A stretch of DNA of 64,000 nt, taken from contig NZ_CP079946.1 of NCBI RefSeq assembly GCF_019968905.1, positions 496,001 to 560,000 on the forward strand. The letters run 5' to 3'. Positions 30,785 to 38,551 of this stretch are shown piece by piece. The notes under the pieces are model-generated. The model saw only the letters and a program-made list of their open reading frames with translations. It was not told the origin of the DNA and did not search any database. Made by a program: the position numbers and the translations under genes. This DNA is from Corallococcus sp. EGB. Its GTDB lineage: Bacteria; Myxococcota; Myxococcia; Myxococcales; Myxococcaceae. Within the stretch, counting starts at the first letter, position 1. Every line of letters starts with the position of its first letter.

Positions 30785-32179
30785 ATGGAGCTGGGTTTCG
30801 AGACGATTGGCAACGCCACACTCATCTGCCACGACAACGGGCCGGTGCTGGTGACCGACCCCTGGACGGACGGGGACGCGTACTTCGGCAGCTGGACGCT
30901 GTCCCACGAGATTCCCGAGGAGCAGCGCCAGTCCATCCTGGCCTGCCCCTACGTGTGGCTGTCCCACGGCCACCCGGATCACCTGAGCATGGCCTCGCTG
31001 GAGAAGCTGCGCGAGCGCACCCTGCTCGTCCCCAACCACGTGGGCGGACGGATCCGCGACGACCTGCGCGAGGCGGGCTTCAAGGTCCAGGTCCTCCAGG
31101 ACCGGGAGTGGACGCGCCTGTCGCCGCGCATCCGCGTGATGTGCATCCCGGACGTGAACCAGGACGCGGTGCTGCTGGCGGAGGTGGGCGGCCGGCTCAT
31201 CGTCAACCTCAACGACTCCGGCGACCGCGGCCAGGGCCGCTTCGTTCGCCGGGTCATCAAGGAGTACAGCGAGACGTACCTGCTGGCCCTGTCCGGCTAC
31301 GGCGACGCGGACATGATGAACTTCTTCACCGAGGACGGGCGCCGCATCCTCCCGTACGCGGCGGCGAAGACACCCGTGGGACAGACGATTGCGCGCATGG
31401 CGGAGATGTACGGCGTGCGCTACTTCGTCCCCTTCAGCTCCATGCACAAGTACCAGCGCGGCGACAGCGTCTGGGCTTCCGAGTACACCACCACGCTGCC
31501 GGACTACGCGCGGGGCTTCCAGTCCACCACCTGCGAGATGCTCCCGGCCTTCCTGCGCCAGGACTTCACCAACGACGCCTCCACCTCCATCAACCCCAAG
31601 GAGCGCGTCATCAAGCCGGTGGACCCGAAGGAGTACGGGGACGACTGGAGCGAGCGCCTGGAGGCGGACGAGGTGAAGCAGCTGGAGCAGTACTTCCGCG
31701 CCGTCGAGCACCTGGGCACCGTGATGGACTTCCTCCGCTTCCGCGTGGGAGGCCAGGAGCACGTCATCGAGTTCAACAAGCGCCGCTTCCACAAGGGCAT
31801 CACCTTCGAGGCGCCCCGCGGCTCGCTGATGACCGCCGTGAAGTACCAGGTGTTCGACGACCTGCTCATCGGCAACTTCATGAAGACCACCGTGCACGGC
31901 GGCTTCGGCAAGGGCAGCCTCTACCCGGACTTCAGCCCCTACGTGGCCAAGTACGCGGACAACGGCAAGGCCCGCACGGAGGCGGAGCTGCGCAGCTACT
32001 TCAACGAGTACAAGAGCCGCGACATGGTGGGCTACCTGCGCCACCAGCTGGATGCCCACTGCGTGCGCCCCCTCCAGCTGGGGTCCGCGGAGCTGCTGCG
32101 CACCCTGCTGCCCGCAGACTCCAGCGCCTTCCGCATGGCCAAGGAAACCTATTGGAAGGTGCGCCGCGCCATCCTCTAG
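30785..32179 (+). CDS. MBL-fold metallo-hydrolase
   Basis: A 464-residue protein. ATG 30785 has AAGGGGG 7 bases upstream. The metal site is the SHGHPDHLS motif (H61, H63, D65, H66), which supplies most ligands of a dinuclear zinc centre; 'LNDSGD' is a candidate for the next acidic ligand. The long C-terminal region (from about 200) with 'SSMHKYQRGDSVWASEY' and 'FHKGITFEAPRGSLMTAVKY' is unlike classical beta-lactamases and closer in style to UlaG/CMP-sialate-hydroxylase-type MBL relatives. No signal peptide, so it is cytoplasmic. It is flanked by hairpins on both sides and probably monocistronic. The substrate is unknown. Confidence 0.75.
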   Translation: MELGFETIGNATLICHDNGPVLVTDPWTDGDAYFGSWTLSHEIPEEQRQSILACPYVWLSHGHPDHLSMASLEKLRERTLLVPNHVGGRIRDDLREAGFKVQVLQDREWTRLSPRIRVMCIPDVNQDAVLLAEVGGRLIVNLNDSGDRGQGRFVRRVIKEYSETYLLALSGYGDADMMNFFTEDGRRILPYAAAKTPVGQTIARMAEMYGVRYFVPFSSMHKYQRGDSVWASEYTTTLPDYARGFQSTTCEMLPAFLRQDFTNDASTSINPKERVIKPVDPKEYGDDWSERLEADEVKQLEQYFRAVEHLGTVMDFLRFRVGGQEHVIEFNKRRFHKGITFEAPRGSLMTAVKYQVFDDLLIGNFMKTTVHGGFGKGSLYPDFSPYVAKYADNGKARTEAELRSYFNEYKSRDMVGYLRHQLDAHCVRPLQLGSAELLRTLLPADSSAFRMAKETYWKVRRAIL

Positions 32180-32494
32180 GGATTCCCAGGAAAACTGCGC
32201 AGCGGGCCTGTACGGAACCAGGACACCTCACTGTTCCTTTCTCAGACAGTGAGGCTCCAGGGGTGAAACCTTCGTGTTTCAAGGTATTTACCTGGGGTGC
32301 TGTCACGTGAGTTGACGGTTGACGCGAGGAGGTCTGGAGCGGGGGCGCTCCAGACATCCTCGCGTTTCTTGTTTTCGCCTGGGGAGCCGCGGTTGGCCCG
32401 GCAGTTGCTGAATGGCCCGGCGCGCGGCCCGCAGCTGGCGGGAAGGCCAGGCGGTGGTCGCGCATCCCCCGAAGCACACAGGAAGAGTTCCCCG
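32180..32494. other. Structured intergenic region with stem-loops
   Basis: 315 bp without a convincing gene. It contains three successive inverted repeats: CCTCACTG/CAGTGAGG (32226-32254), TGAAAC/GTTTCA (32264-32281) and the long terminator-like hairpin at 32323-32364, described separately. GGAAGAG (32481-32487) is the ribosome site of the metalloprotease gene. A TTGACGGTTGACG direct repeat (32312-32324) precedes the last hairpin. Confidence 0.5.
32323..32375 (+). terminator. Strong intrinsic terminator or attenuator
   Basis: Arms 32323-32341 and 32346-32364 are 19 bp long with a single mismatch and a GGGG loop, followed directly by the T-rich TTTCTTGTTTT. This is the best rho-independent terminator signal in the window. 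It lies 144 bp after the MBL-fold gene stop and 120 bp before the metalloprotease start, so it could end the former transcript or attenuate the latter. Confidence 0.75.
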
Positions 32495-33310
32495 ATGCTC
32501 AAGTTCCGCTCTGTTGCGATGCTGGCCGGTGTGTCGCTGATGCTCGGCGCGTGCGGTGGCCCCGAGTCCGCGCAGGAGTCCGACGTGAAGCCCACCTGGG
32601 ATGAGTTCAAGGCCCAGGCCTACCGGGAGCCGTGGGAAGGCGGGAAGTACATCGTCAACGGCGACGAGGCGCTGGAGTCCGAGGAGGAGCTGGCGGCCTA
32701 CTTCCACAACGTCGTTGAGTCGCAGCTGGGCAAGTCCCAGGACGGCCTGGCCGTGTACTACATCGGCGGCGACATCAAGTGGAGCAGCACGCAGAAGATG
32801 AACCTGACGTACTGCATCAGCGACAGCTTCGGCAGCAACAAGACCAAGGTCGTGAACGCGATGGCGAGCGCGACGGCGGCCTGGGAGGCCACCGCGAGCG
32901 TCAACTTCACCTACCTGTCCCAGTACGACGCGTCCTGCACCGCGTCCCAGACGGGCGTGCTCTTCGACATCCGTCCGGTGTCCGGCCAGTCCTACGTGGC
33001 GCGCGCGTTCTTCCCGAACTCCAGCCGCTCCGGCCGCAACGTCCTCATCGACAGCAGCGCCTTCGGCAGCCTGGGCGCGTGGACCCTGACGGGCGTGCTG
33101 CGCCACGAGCTGGGCCACACGCTGGGCTTCCGTCATGAGCACACCCGCTCCACGGCGAGCGGCTGCTACGAGGACAACCAGTGGCGTGCGCTGACCTCCA
33201 CCTACGACCGCGCCTCCGTCATGCACTACCCGCAGTGCAACGGCACCCAGACGGGCGACCTCGTGCTGACCACCCTGGACAAGCAGGGCGCCCGCGCGCT
33301 GTACCCGTGA
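32495..33310 (+). CDS. M57-like zinc metalloprotease lipoprotein
   Basis: A 271-residue secreted protein. ATG 32495 (ribosome site GGAAGAG) begins a signal peptide with lipobox LMLGAC. The zinc site is the extended metzincin-type motif HELGHTLGFRHEH (H204, E205, H208, H214), and a downstream 'SVMHYP' provides the Met-turn. About 60 residues between the lipobox and the 'GGDIKW' strand could form a pro-segment. Cys residues (TYCISD, DASCTAS, SGCYED, PQCNG) are consistent with disulphides in an extracellular enzyme. This matches the M57/matrixin-like proteases abundant in predatory myxobacteria. The substrate is unknown; a role in predation or nutrition is inference. Confidence 0.85.
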   Translation: MLKFRSVAMLAGVSLMLGACGGPESAQESDVKPTWDEFKAQAYREPWEGGKYIVNGDEALESEEELAAYFHNVVESQLGKSQDGLAVYYIGGDIKWSSTQKMNLTYCISDSFGSNKTKVVNAMASATAAWEATASVNFTYLSQYDASCTASQTGVLFDIRPVSGQSYVARAFFPNSSRSGRNVLIDSSAFGSLGAWTLTGVLRHELGHTLGFRHEHTRSTASGCYEDNQWRALTSTYDRASVMHYPQCNGTQTGDLVLTTLDKQGARALYP

Positions 33311-33337
33311 GCGTGAGCCTCACCGTTTGAAGGGCCC

Positions 33338-33380
33338 GGGGCCGGTGGGAGCGTCTGCGAAGGACGCGCCCGTCGGCCCC
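33338..33380. terminator. Bidirectional stem-loop between convergent genes
   Basis: GGGGCCGGTGGGAGCGTC and GACGCGCCCGTCGGCCCC pair over 18 positions (two G-T pairs, one mismatch) around an 8-base loop, in the 81-bp gap between the metalloprotease and DUF5335 genes that converge here. Confidence 0.55.
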
Positions 33381-33391
33381 GCGCCGTTTCG

Positions 33392-33769
33392 CTAGAAGCG
33401 GGCGGAGACCTGCTCGGCGTCGGTGGGGCGCTCGAAGAAGATGAGCGTCTTGCCGCCCTTCTCTCCAATCTCCAGGCACTCCAGCGCCTTCGTCTGGTCA
33501 TCCAGCTCCGCGTAGAGGCGGTCCGGTTCGAGGATGCGGTGGGTGACCTCCTCGCCCTCGCGGCCCACGATGATCTGCACGGCGCCGGAGTCGCTCCCCT
33601 TGGTCTCCAGGGTGATGTCCACCAGGGGCAGGCGGTCCGCCAGGGGCTGGTCGCCGGTCTCCGAGTCGATGGACTCCACGCGCACCCACTGGGTGGCGTC
33701 CTTCCTGCTGATGCCGGCGAGGTAGCTCGCCCACTCCTCCCGGGGAATTTCCTGATTGATGTGTGCCAT
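33392..33769 (-). CDS. DUF5335-family protein
   Basis: A 125-residue protein. The opening 'QEIPREEWASYLAGISRKDA' and central 'PLVDITLETKGSDSGAVQII' follow the pattern of DUF5335, a small cytoplasmic family with no known function, often encoded near stress or housekeeping genes. 'THRILEPDRLYAELDDQ' is also typical. No signal peptide or membrane segment. It lies downstream of, and on the same strand as, the ClpX-like gene (131 bp apart), so it may be independent. Purifying selection is suggested by ordinary high-GC codon use. Confidence 0.7.
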   Translation of the reverse strand: MAHINQEIPREEWASYLAGISRKDATQWVRVESIDSETGDQPLADRLPLVDITLETKGSDSGAVQIIVGREGEEVTHRILEPDRLYAELDDQTKALECLEIGEKGGKTLIFFERPTDAEQVSARF

Positions 33770-33900
33770 GGGGCCGCCTCCGCGGGCTTTTCGTGTGCCT
33801 CAACCGTAAGGCGTCCGATTCGCGGGTGAAGGACGGGCCCGGCTGGACGACGCTCCTGTGTCCGCGCGGACCGGGCCCCGGCACGTCGGCTGCCCTCACG

Positions 33901-35049
33901 TCAGTCGCGCAGGGCGTGCACGGCGTCGTCCTTCAGCACCAGGCGCACGGTGGCGGCCTTCCCATGGCCGAAGTGCTCGTAGGCGGCGTGCTCCAGCACG
34001 GGGGCCAGGACGGTGCGCAGGCCGCGCGCGCCCGTCTCGCGCTTGAGGGCGCGGGCGACCACCCATTCCCTCACGGCGGGGTCCACGGTGAGCTCCAGCC
34101 CCTCGTGGGCGAACTCGCGCTCCCAGGTGCGCAGCACGTTGTGCTGGAGGATGTCTCCCAGCGTGGCCGCGTCCAGCGGGCTGAAGGACACCAGCCGGTT
34201 GAAGCGGCCGATGAGCTCCGGGATGAAGCCGTAGCGGGAGAACGCGGTGGTGTTCTCCAGGTGCTCGTCCGTGATGCGCGTGGCGATGGACTCCAGGTCC
34301 TTCTGGCCGCCCCTGCCGGGTTCGCGGCCGAAGCCCACGCGCTCCACGTGGGCCAGGGTCTCCGCGGTGCCCCGGAAGCCGCTGAACGCGCCGCAGGCGA
34401 TGAAGGTGATGCAGCCCATGTCCAGGGACTCGGCGCGGATGCGGCTGGTGAAGCCGAAGTCCGGCGGGAAGGTGGCCTGCGGCGCGGACAGCAGGTGCAG
34501 CAGGCTGCGCTGCACGCCGAAGCCGCTCACGTCCTTGGTGGTCTGCTGGCCGGAGAAGCGGCTGTCGGAGCGGCTGGTGGCGAGCTTGTCGAACTCGTCC
34601 ATGCAGATGACGCCGCAGGAGGCCCACGCCGCGTCGCGCTCGGCGGCTTCATAGAGCCGGGACAGCAGGGTGCTGACGTCGTCGCCCACGTAGCCCGTTT
34701 CGGAGAACTGGGTGGCGTCCGCGAGCACGGTGGGCACGCCCAGGATTTCGCGGAACAGGAGCTCCACGAGGAACGTCTTGCCGGAGCCGGTGGGGCCGAG
34801 GAAGAGGGCGTTCTCCCGGGTGCCGGGCTCCGGCTCCAGCCCCTCCAGGTACAGCCGGCGGATGCGGCGCAGGTGCCGGTAGGCGAGCACGGAGGCCGCG
34901 CGGCGGGCCTCGGGCTGGCCCCGGTAGCCCAGGTCGCCCAGGCGCGCGTCGATGTGCCTGGGCGACAGCACCTCCAGCGCGGCCACGCGCTCCTCGATGG
35001 ACGGGCCTTCGGGGGAGGCGGAGGGGTCGACGCCGGAACGGGGGGACAT
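33901..35049 (-). CDS. ClpX-like AAA+ ATPase lacking the zinc-binding domain
   Basis: A 382-residue ATPase. Walker A is GPTGSGKT (85-92), Walker B is VICMDEFDK (147-155), the pore loop GYVG (119-122) is as in ClpX, a possible arginine finger is R282 (GRFNRL), and sensor 2 is 'GARGLRTVL' near 345. The N-terminal C4 zinc-binding domain of housekeeping ClpX is absent; residues 1-45 are unrelated. A VGFG tetrapeptide (238-241) sits where ClpX has its IGF loop that docks ClpP, so ClpP association is possible but not shown. This is a paralogue rather than the housekeeping clpX: no clpP or lon is adjacent. Substrate selection must use another N-terminal determinant. Confidence 0.82.
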   Translation of the reverse strand: MSPRSGVDPSASPEGPSIEERVAALEVLSPRHIDARLGDLGYRGQPEARRAASVLAYRHLRRIRRLYLEGLEPEPGTRENALFLGPTGSGKTFLVELLFREILGVPTVLADATQFSETGYVGDDVSTLLSRLYEAAERDAAWASCGVICMDEFDKLATSRSDSRFSGQQTTKDVSGFGVQRSLLHLLSAPQATFPPDFGFTSRIRAESLDMGCITFIACGAFSGFRGTAETLAHVERVGFGREPGRGGQKDLESIATRITDEHLENTTAFSRYGFIPELIGRFNRLVSFSPLDAATLGDILQHNVLRTWEREFAHEGLELTVDPAVREWVVARALKRETGARGLRTVLAPVLEHAAYEHFGHGKAATVRLVLKDDAVHALRD

Positions 35050-35116
35050 CGCGGGGAGCTCCAGGAGGGTGGGGACGCCCCATCATCCGGGAGGCACCCG
35101 GGCGCGACAAGCGAGC

Positions 35117-35566
35117 CTACCGGATGTCGAGGATCCGGCCCCTTCCGTCGATGAGGTAGGTCGCGTCCCCATCCAGCAGCACGGCCTCGGGCGGCATGTC
35201 GCAGCGGCCAAGGTTGGGGGCGAAGTGGATGACGTACAGGTCGTCATTCACCTTCTGGATCCTGACGTCGTAGACATCCCGGCGATTGAGGCAGCGGACC
35301 AGCCTTTCGTCGTTGCCGGTGGCCTTCGCTCCTGGGGGCATGAAGTCCGCCAGCGCGACCTGGAACGCGGCCAGGGTCGGCCCGTCCAACTCGTTCGTCG
35401 TCTCGAAGGTCAGCGGGTCGCGGATGCGCTCTCCCTGCTCGCGAGGGACGCGCTCGGGGCGCTCGTACTTGTAGTAGCCGAAGTAACCGCAGCCCTGGAG
35501 CAGGGCACAGGCGGCCATTCCCAGGACAAGCAGAGCAAGACGCCGAGGTCGCCTGGGTCCATTCAT
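35117..35566 (-). CDS. Small lipoprotein of unknown function
   Basis: A 149-residue protein with a signal peptide and lipobox (ACALLQGC), followed by a Tyr-rich 'GYFGYYKYERPERVPR' and a beta-rich C-terminal half ending in 'AVLLDGDATYLIDGRGRILD'. Two Cys (VRCLNRRD, GRCDMPPE) could form a disulphide. Its start ATG overlaps the stop of the preceding gene by ATGA (35563-35566), so the two lipoproteins are co-translated and probably work together. No family was recognised. Confidence 0.7.
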   Translation of the reverse strand: MNGPRRPRRLALLVLGMAACALLQGCGYFGYYKYERPERVPREQGERIRDPLTFETTNELDGPTLAAFQVALADFMPPGAKATGNDERLVRCLNRRDVYDVRIQKVNDDLYVIHFAPNLGRCDMPPEAVLLDGDATYLIDGRGRILDIR

Positions 35567-36231
35567 GGCGTCCAGTCCTGTCCTTCGTAGAGTTCGATGT
35601 TGCCCAACTCGTCGCGGACCGCGCCGATGGGCACCCAGCCCCCGCCGCGAAGCGCGGCCACCTCGCGGTCCGTGTAGTCGTATTTGTAGGCGCGGCACTC
35701 GCCAGCCTTCTCCCGGTAGAAAAGCAGGAGCTGCCGCCGGAGCACCTTGCCGGTCCTCGAATCGGCGATCCGCGTGGGAACCCACCGGCGCTCGTCACCC
35801 AGGTCTGCCTGGGAGAACCGCCGGTTGTGCGGATGGTTGTGGCCCCTGCCCAGGATGACGGCGTCCAGGTGCCGTGGATCATCCAGCCGCGTGGGGACCC
35901 GGCATGACTTCGTGCGGCCCACGCCCGTGCCGTGGATGTCGGACAGGTGGCTGAGGTAGTACGCGTCTTCCGCGCCCGAGTAGTAGACCAGTGCGCAATA
36001 CTCCATCCCGTAATCGCCCGACGACGCCCCAGGCTGCCGGGTGAGAATCTCACAGGCGCTCCCGGCGAGTTCCTCCATCGACGGGAAGGGCCCCGCGAGC
36101 GGACCGGTGACCTGGAGCTGGCCATCCGGCAGCTCACGGACCCGGACATCCGGGTTCGGCGTGGAGCAGCCCATCATCACCACCGCGACCCATACCCATG
36201 GGGCAGACCAGGGGCTTCGCTGAAGCGCCAT
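35563..36231 (-). CDS. Lipoprotein with JAB/DUF4329-like HxHP motif
   Basis: A 222-residue predicted lipoprotein. ATG 36231 gives a signal peptide ending at lipobox VVMMGC (Cys22); the frame extends 13 codons upstream to a GTG but without a better signal. The motif GHNHPHNRRFSQAD (H131, H133, S140, D143), with E77 upstream in 'MEYCALVYY', resembles the JAMM/JAB metallopeptidase pattern H-x-H-(x)n-S-x-x-D, with the spacer one residue shorter than canonical. DUF4329-type proteins show the same trend. If active it would be a periplasmic or surface metal-dependent hydrolase. It is the first gene of a two-gene operon with a second lipoprotein and is read from an AT-rich promoter region. Confidence 0.6.
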   Translation of the reverse strand: MALQRSPWSAPWVWVAVVMMGCSTPNPDVRVRELPDGQLQVTGPLAGPFPSMEELAGSACEILTRQPGASSGDYGMEYCALVYYSGAEDAYYLSHLSDIHGTGVGRTKSCRVPTRLDDPRHLDAVILGRGHNHPHNRRFSQADLGDERRWVPTRIADSRTGKVLRRQLLLFYREKAGECRAYKYDYTDREVAALRGGGWVPIGAVRDELGNIELYEGQDWTP

Positions 36232-36530
36232 GCCAAGTGCCCGGGTGAGAAGGGGCTCTCCTGGAACCAAATCGTTATCATGTTAAACAATTAAATAAAG
36301 AATAATCTGTCAATATGGAAAAATATGCCTGTAACGCTACCTTGTGGATTCCGGGCTGGCAACACGACGTGAGGGGTCCAGGAGGGCGCGAGTCCACGGA
36401 CACCGGCGTGCGGCCTCCGTCCGCCGGTCCGCACTCGTGCACGCCCAGAGGTCGGCCCGTGAACAGCGGTGGGGCTTGGGTGCACGGGGTGCTCCCCGGG
36501 ACCGCGTCCGCGCATTAACAGGGACCCGAC
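36232..36530. promoter_or_regulatory. AT-rich divergent promoter region
   Basis: 299 bp between the divergent lipoprotein operon (minus) and treZ (plus). Positions about 36268-36340 are strikingly AT-rich for this genome (TGTTAAACAATTAAATAAAGAATAATC and on, in two stretches), the usual look of a promoter or UP-element here. No ORF with normal codon use and no repeat array were seen. The treZ-proximal half is GC-rich again. Confidence 0.45.
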
Positions 36531-38375
36531 ATGGCTCATACGACTGAAGCGCGGTCCCAGGCGCCCCGGCTGGGGGCGTGGGTGGAGGGCTCCTCGGTGC
36601 GCTGGCGCGTCTGGGCGCCCGGCCACCAGGGCGTGGACGTGGTCCTGTACGACGCGGAGGACCGCGTCCTGCGCAAGGTGCCGCTCCAACCGGAGGCGGA
36701 GGGCTGCTTCGGCGGCGCGCTGCCGGACCTGGGCGAGGGCGCGCGCTACAAGCTCAGCGTGGACGGCGCCGAGCCGTTCCCGGACCCCTGGTCCCGCTCC
36801 CAACCCAAGGGCGTGCACGGTCCTTCCGAAGTGGTGGGCACCGACCATGGCTGGACGGACGCGCACTGGAAGGGCCCGGATCCGCGAGGCCTGGTCATCT
36901 ACGAAGTGCACGTGGGCACCGCGACGCCGGAGGGCACCTTCGAGGCGCTCATCCCGAAGCTCGCCCACCTGCGCGAGTTGGGCGTCAACACGCTGGAGCT
37001 GCTGCCCGTGGCCAGCTTCCCGGGCGCGCGCAACTGGGGCTACGACGGCGTGGACCTCTTCGCGCCGCAGGCCACCTACGGCGGCCCCAGGGGGCTGCGC
37101 AAGCTCATCGACGCGGCGCACGCGCACGGGCTCGCGGTGCTCCTCGACGCCGTCTACAACCACTTCGGACCGGACGGGAACTACCTGCGCGCGTACTCGC
37201 CGCACTACTTCACCGGCAAGCACCACACGCCCTGGGGCGACGCGGTGAACTACGACAGCGAGGGCAGCCGCTTCGTGCGCTCGCTGGTGCTCTCCAACGT
37301 GGAGATGTGGATCCGCGACTACCACGCGGACGGCCTGCGCCTGGACGCGGCGCACGCCCTGGTGGATGACGGCCAGCCGCACCTGCTCGCCGAAATCGTC
37401 GAGCGCGCCCACGCCTCCGCCTCCGGCCGCCGCGTCGTCGTCATCGCGGAGGACGAGCGCAATGAACGCAAGCTCGTCACGCCCCCGTCGGACGGCGGCT
37501 ACGGCCTGGACGCCGTCTGGGCGGATGACCTGCACCACCAGCTCCGGCGCGCCTTCGCGGGCGACCACGAGGGCTACTACCAGGACTACACGGGCAGCGC
37601 CGAGGACCTGGCCACGACGCTGCGCCAGGGCTGGTTCTACACGGGCCAGAAGTCCAGCAACCTGGGCCACGCGCGCGGCACGGACCCGAAGGGCCTGGCG
37701 CCGTGGCACTTCGTCCACTGCATCCAGAACCATGACCAGGTGGGCAACCGGCCCTTCGGCAACCGCCTGTCGGAGGACGTGTCCCCGGCCGCCTACCGCG
37801 CCATGAGCACGCTCCTGCTCCTGTCGCCCTTCACGCCGCTGCTCTTCATGGGACAGGAGTGGAACGCGCGCACGCCGTTCCTCTACTTCACGGACCACCA
37901 CGCCGAGCTGGGCAGGCTCGTCACCGAAGGGCGCCGCAAGGAGTTCGCCGGCTTCTCGCGCTTCAAGGCCGAGGAGGTGCCCGACCCGCAGGCCCGCGAC
38001 ACCTTCACCCGCTCCACGCTGGACTGGAGCGAGCTGGACAACGCGGAGGCCGCGGGCGTGCACACGCTCTACAAGGAGCTGTTGCGCCTGCGCGCCACGG
38101 AGCCCGTGCTCACCAGCCGCCAGGGCACGCACGACGCCCGAGCCCTGGGCCCGGACGCGCTCGTGCTGGAGCGCCGCGCGGAAGGGGACACGCTGCTCAT
38201 CTTCGTGAACCTGCGGGGCGCGCTGGTGCACTCGCTTCCCCCGCACGCGAGTGCGGGCATCGTCACGTGGAGTGAGAACCCGCGCTACGGCGGCGCCGTG
38301 GAGGCGTCCCCGCTCACCGGCAACGTCGTGCGCCTGGAAGGCCCCTCCGCGGCGGTGGTGAGGCTGCGCGAGTAG
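36531..38375 (+). CDS. treZ: Malto-oligosyltrehalose trehalohydrolase
   Basis: A 614-residue GH13 enzyme that releases trehalose from maltooligosyl-trehalose, the second step of the TreY-TreZ route from glycogen or maltodextrin. The N-terminal CBM48/E-set domain ('RWRVWAPGHQGVDVVLYDAE') precedes the (beta/alpha)8 barrel. Catalytic residues are visible: nucleophile D272 ('GLRLDAAHAL'), acid E307 ('VIAEDERN') and the stabilising Asp in 'IQNHDQVGN'. 'VYNHFGPDGNYLRAYSPHYF' and 'LLFMGQEWNARTPFLYFTDH' are TreZ-specific. TreY is not next to it; its partner must be elsewhere. Trehalose is an osmo- and spore-related solute in myxobacteria. A nested hairpin follows the stop. Confidence 0.93.
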   Translation: MAHTTEARSQAPRLGAWVEGSSVRWRVWAPGHQGVDVVLYDAEDRVLRKVPLQPEAEGCFGGALPDLGEGARYKLSVDGAEPFPDPWSRSQPKGVHGPSEVVGTDHGWTDAHWKGPDPRGLVIYEVHVGTATPEGTFEALIPKLAHLRELGVNTLELLPVASFPGARNWGYDGVDLFAPQATYGGPRGLRKLIDAAHAHGLAVLLDAVYNHFGPDGNYLRAYSPHYFTGKHHTPWGDAVNYDSEGSRFVRSLVLSNVEMWIRDYHADGLRLDAAHALVDDGQPHLLAEIVERAHASASGRRVVVIAEDERNERKLVTPPSDGGYGLDAVWADDLHHQLRRAFAGDHEGYYQDYTGSAEDLATTLRQGWFYTGQKSSNLGHARGTDPKGLAPWHFVHCIQNHDQVGNRPFGNRLSEDVSPAAYRAMSTLLLLSPFTPLLFMGQEWNARTPFLYFTDHHAELGRLVTEGRRKEFAGFSRFKAEEVPDPQARDTFTRSTLDWSELDNAEAAGVHTLYKELLRLRATEPVLTSRQGTHDARALGPDALVLERRAEGDTLLIFVNLRGALVHSLPPHASAGIVTWSENPRYGGAVEASPLTGNVVRLEGPSAAVVRLRE

Positions 38376-38417
38376 CCATTCCAGACGGCGAGTCGCAATC
38401 TCACACGCAAAGGCAGA

Positions 38418-38491
38418 CATGGTTTCACGCGCGGCCCGCCACTCCGGAAGCGGAGGTGGCGGGCTGTCGCATTTCCTGTCCGTGAAACATG
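38418..38491 (+). terminator. Nested hairpin after treZ
   Basis: An inner stem GCCCGCCACTCCG/CGGAGGTGGCGGGC with a GAAG loop (38434-38464, one bulged base) is enclosed by outer arms CATGGTTTCACG (38418-38429) and CGTGAAACATG (38481-38491, one bulge). It lies 42 bp after the treZ stop and 60 bp before the next start. It could end treZ transcripts; no T-tract is present. Confidence 0.5.
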
Positions 38492-38551
38492 CAACGACAG
38501 GGAATGCCCTCCGGGGTGGGCCGGTAGACGCCCTCCCCAGGAGGAAGCACC

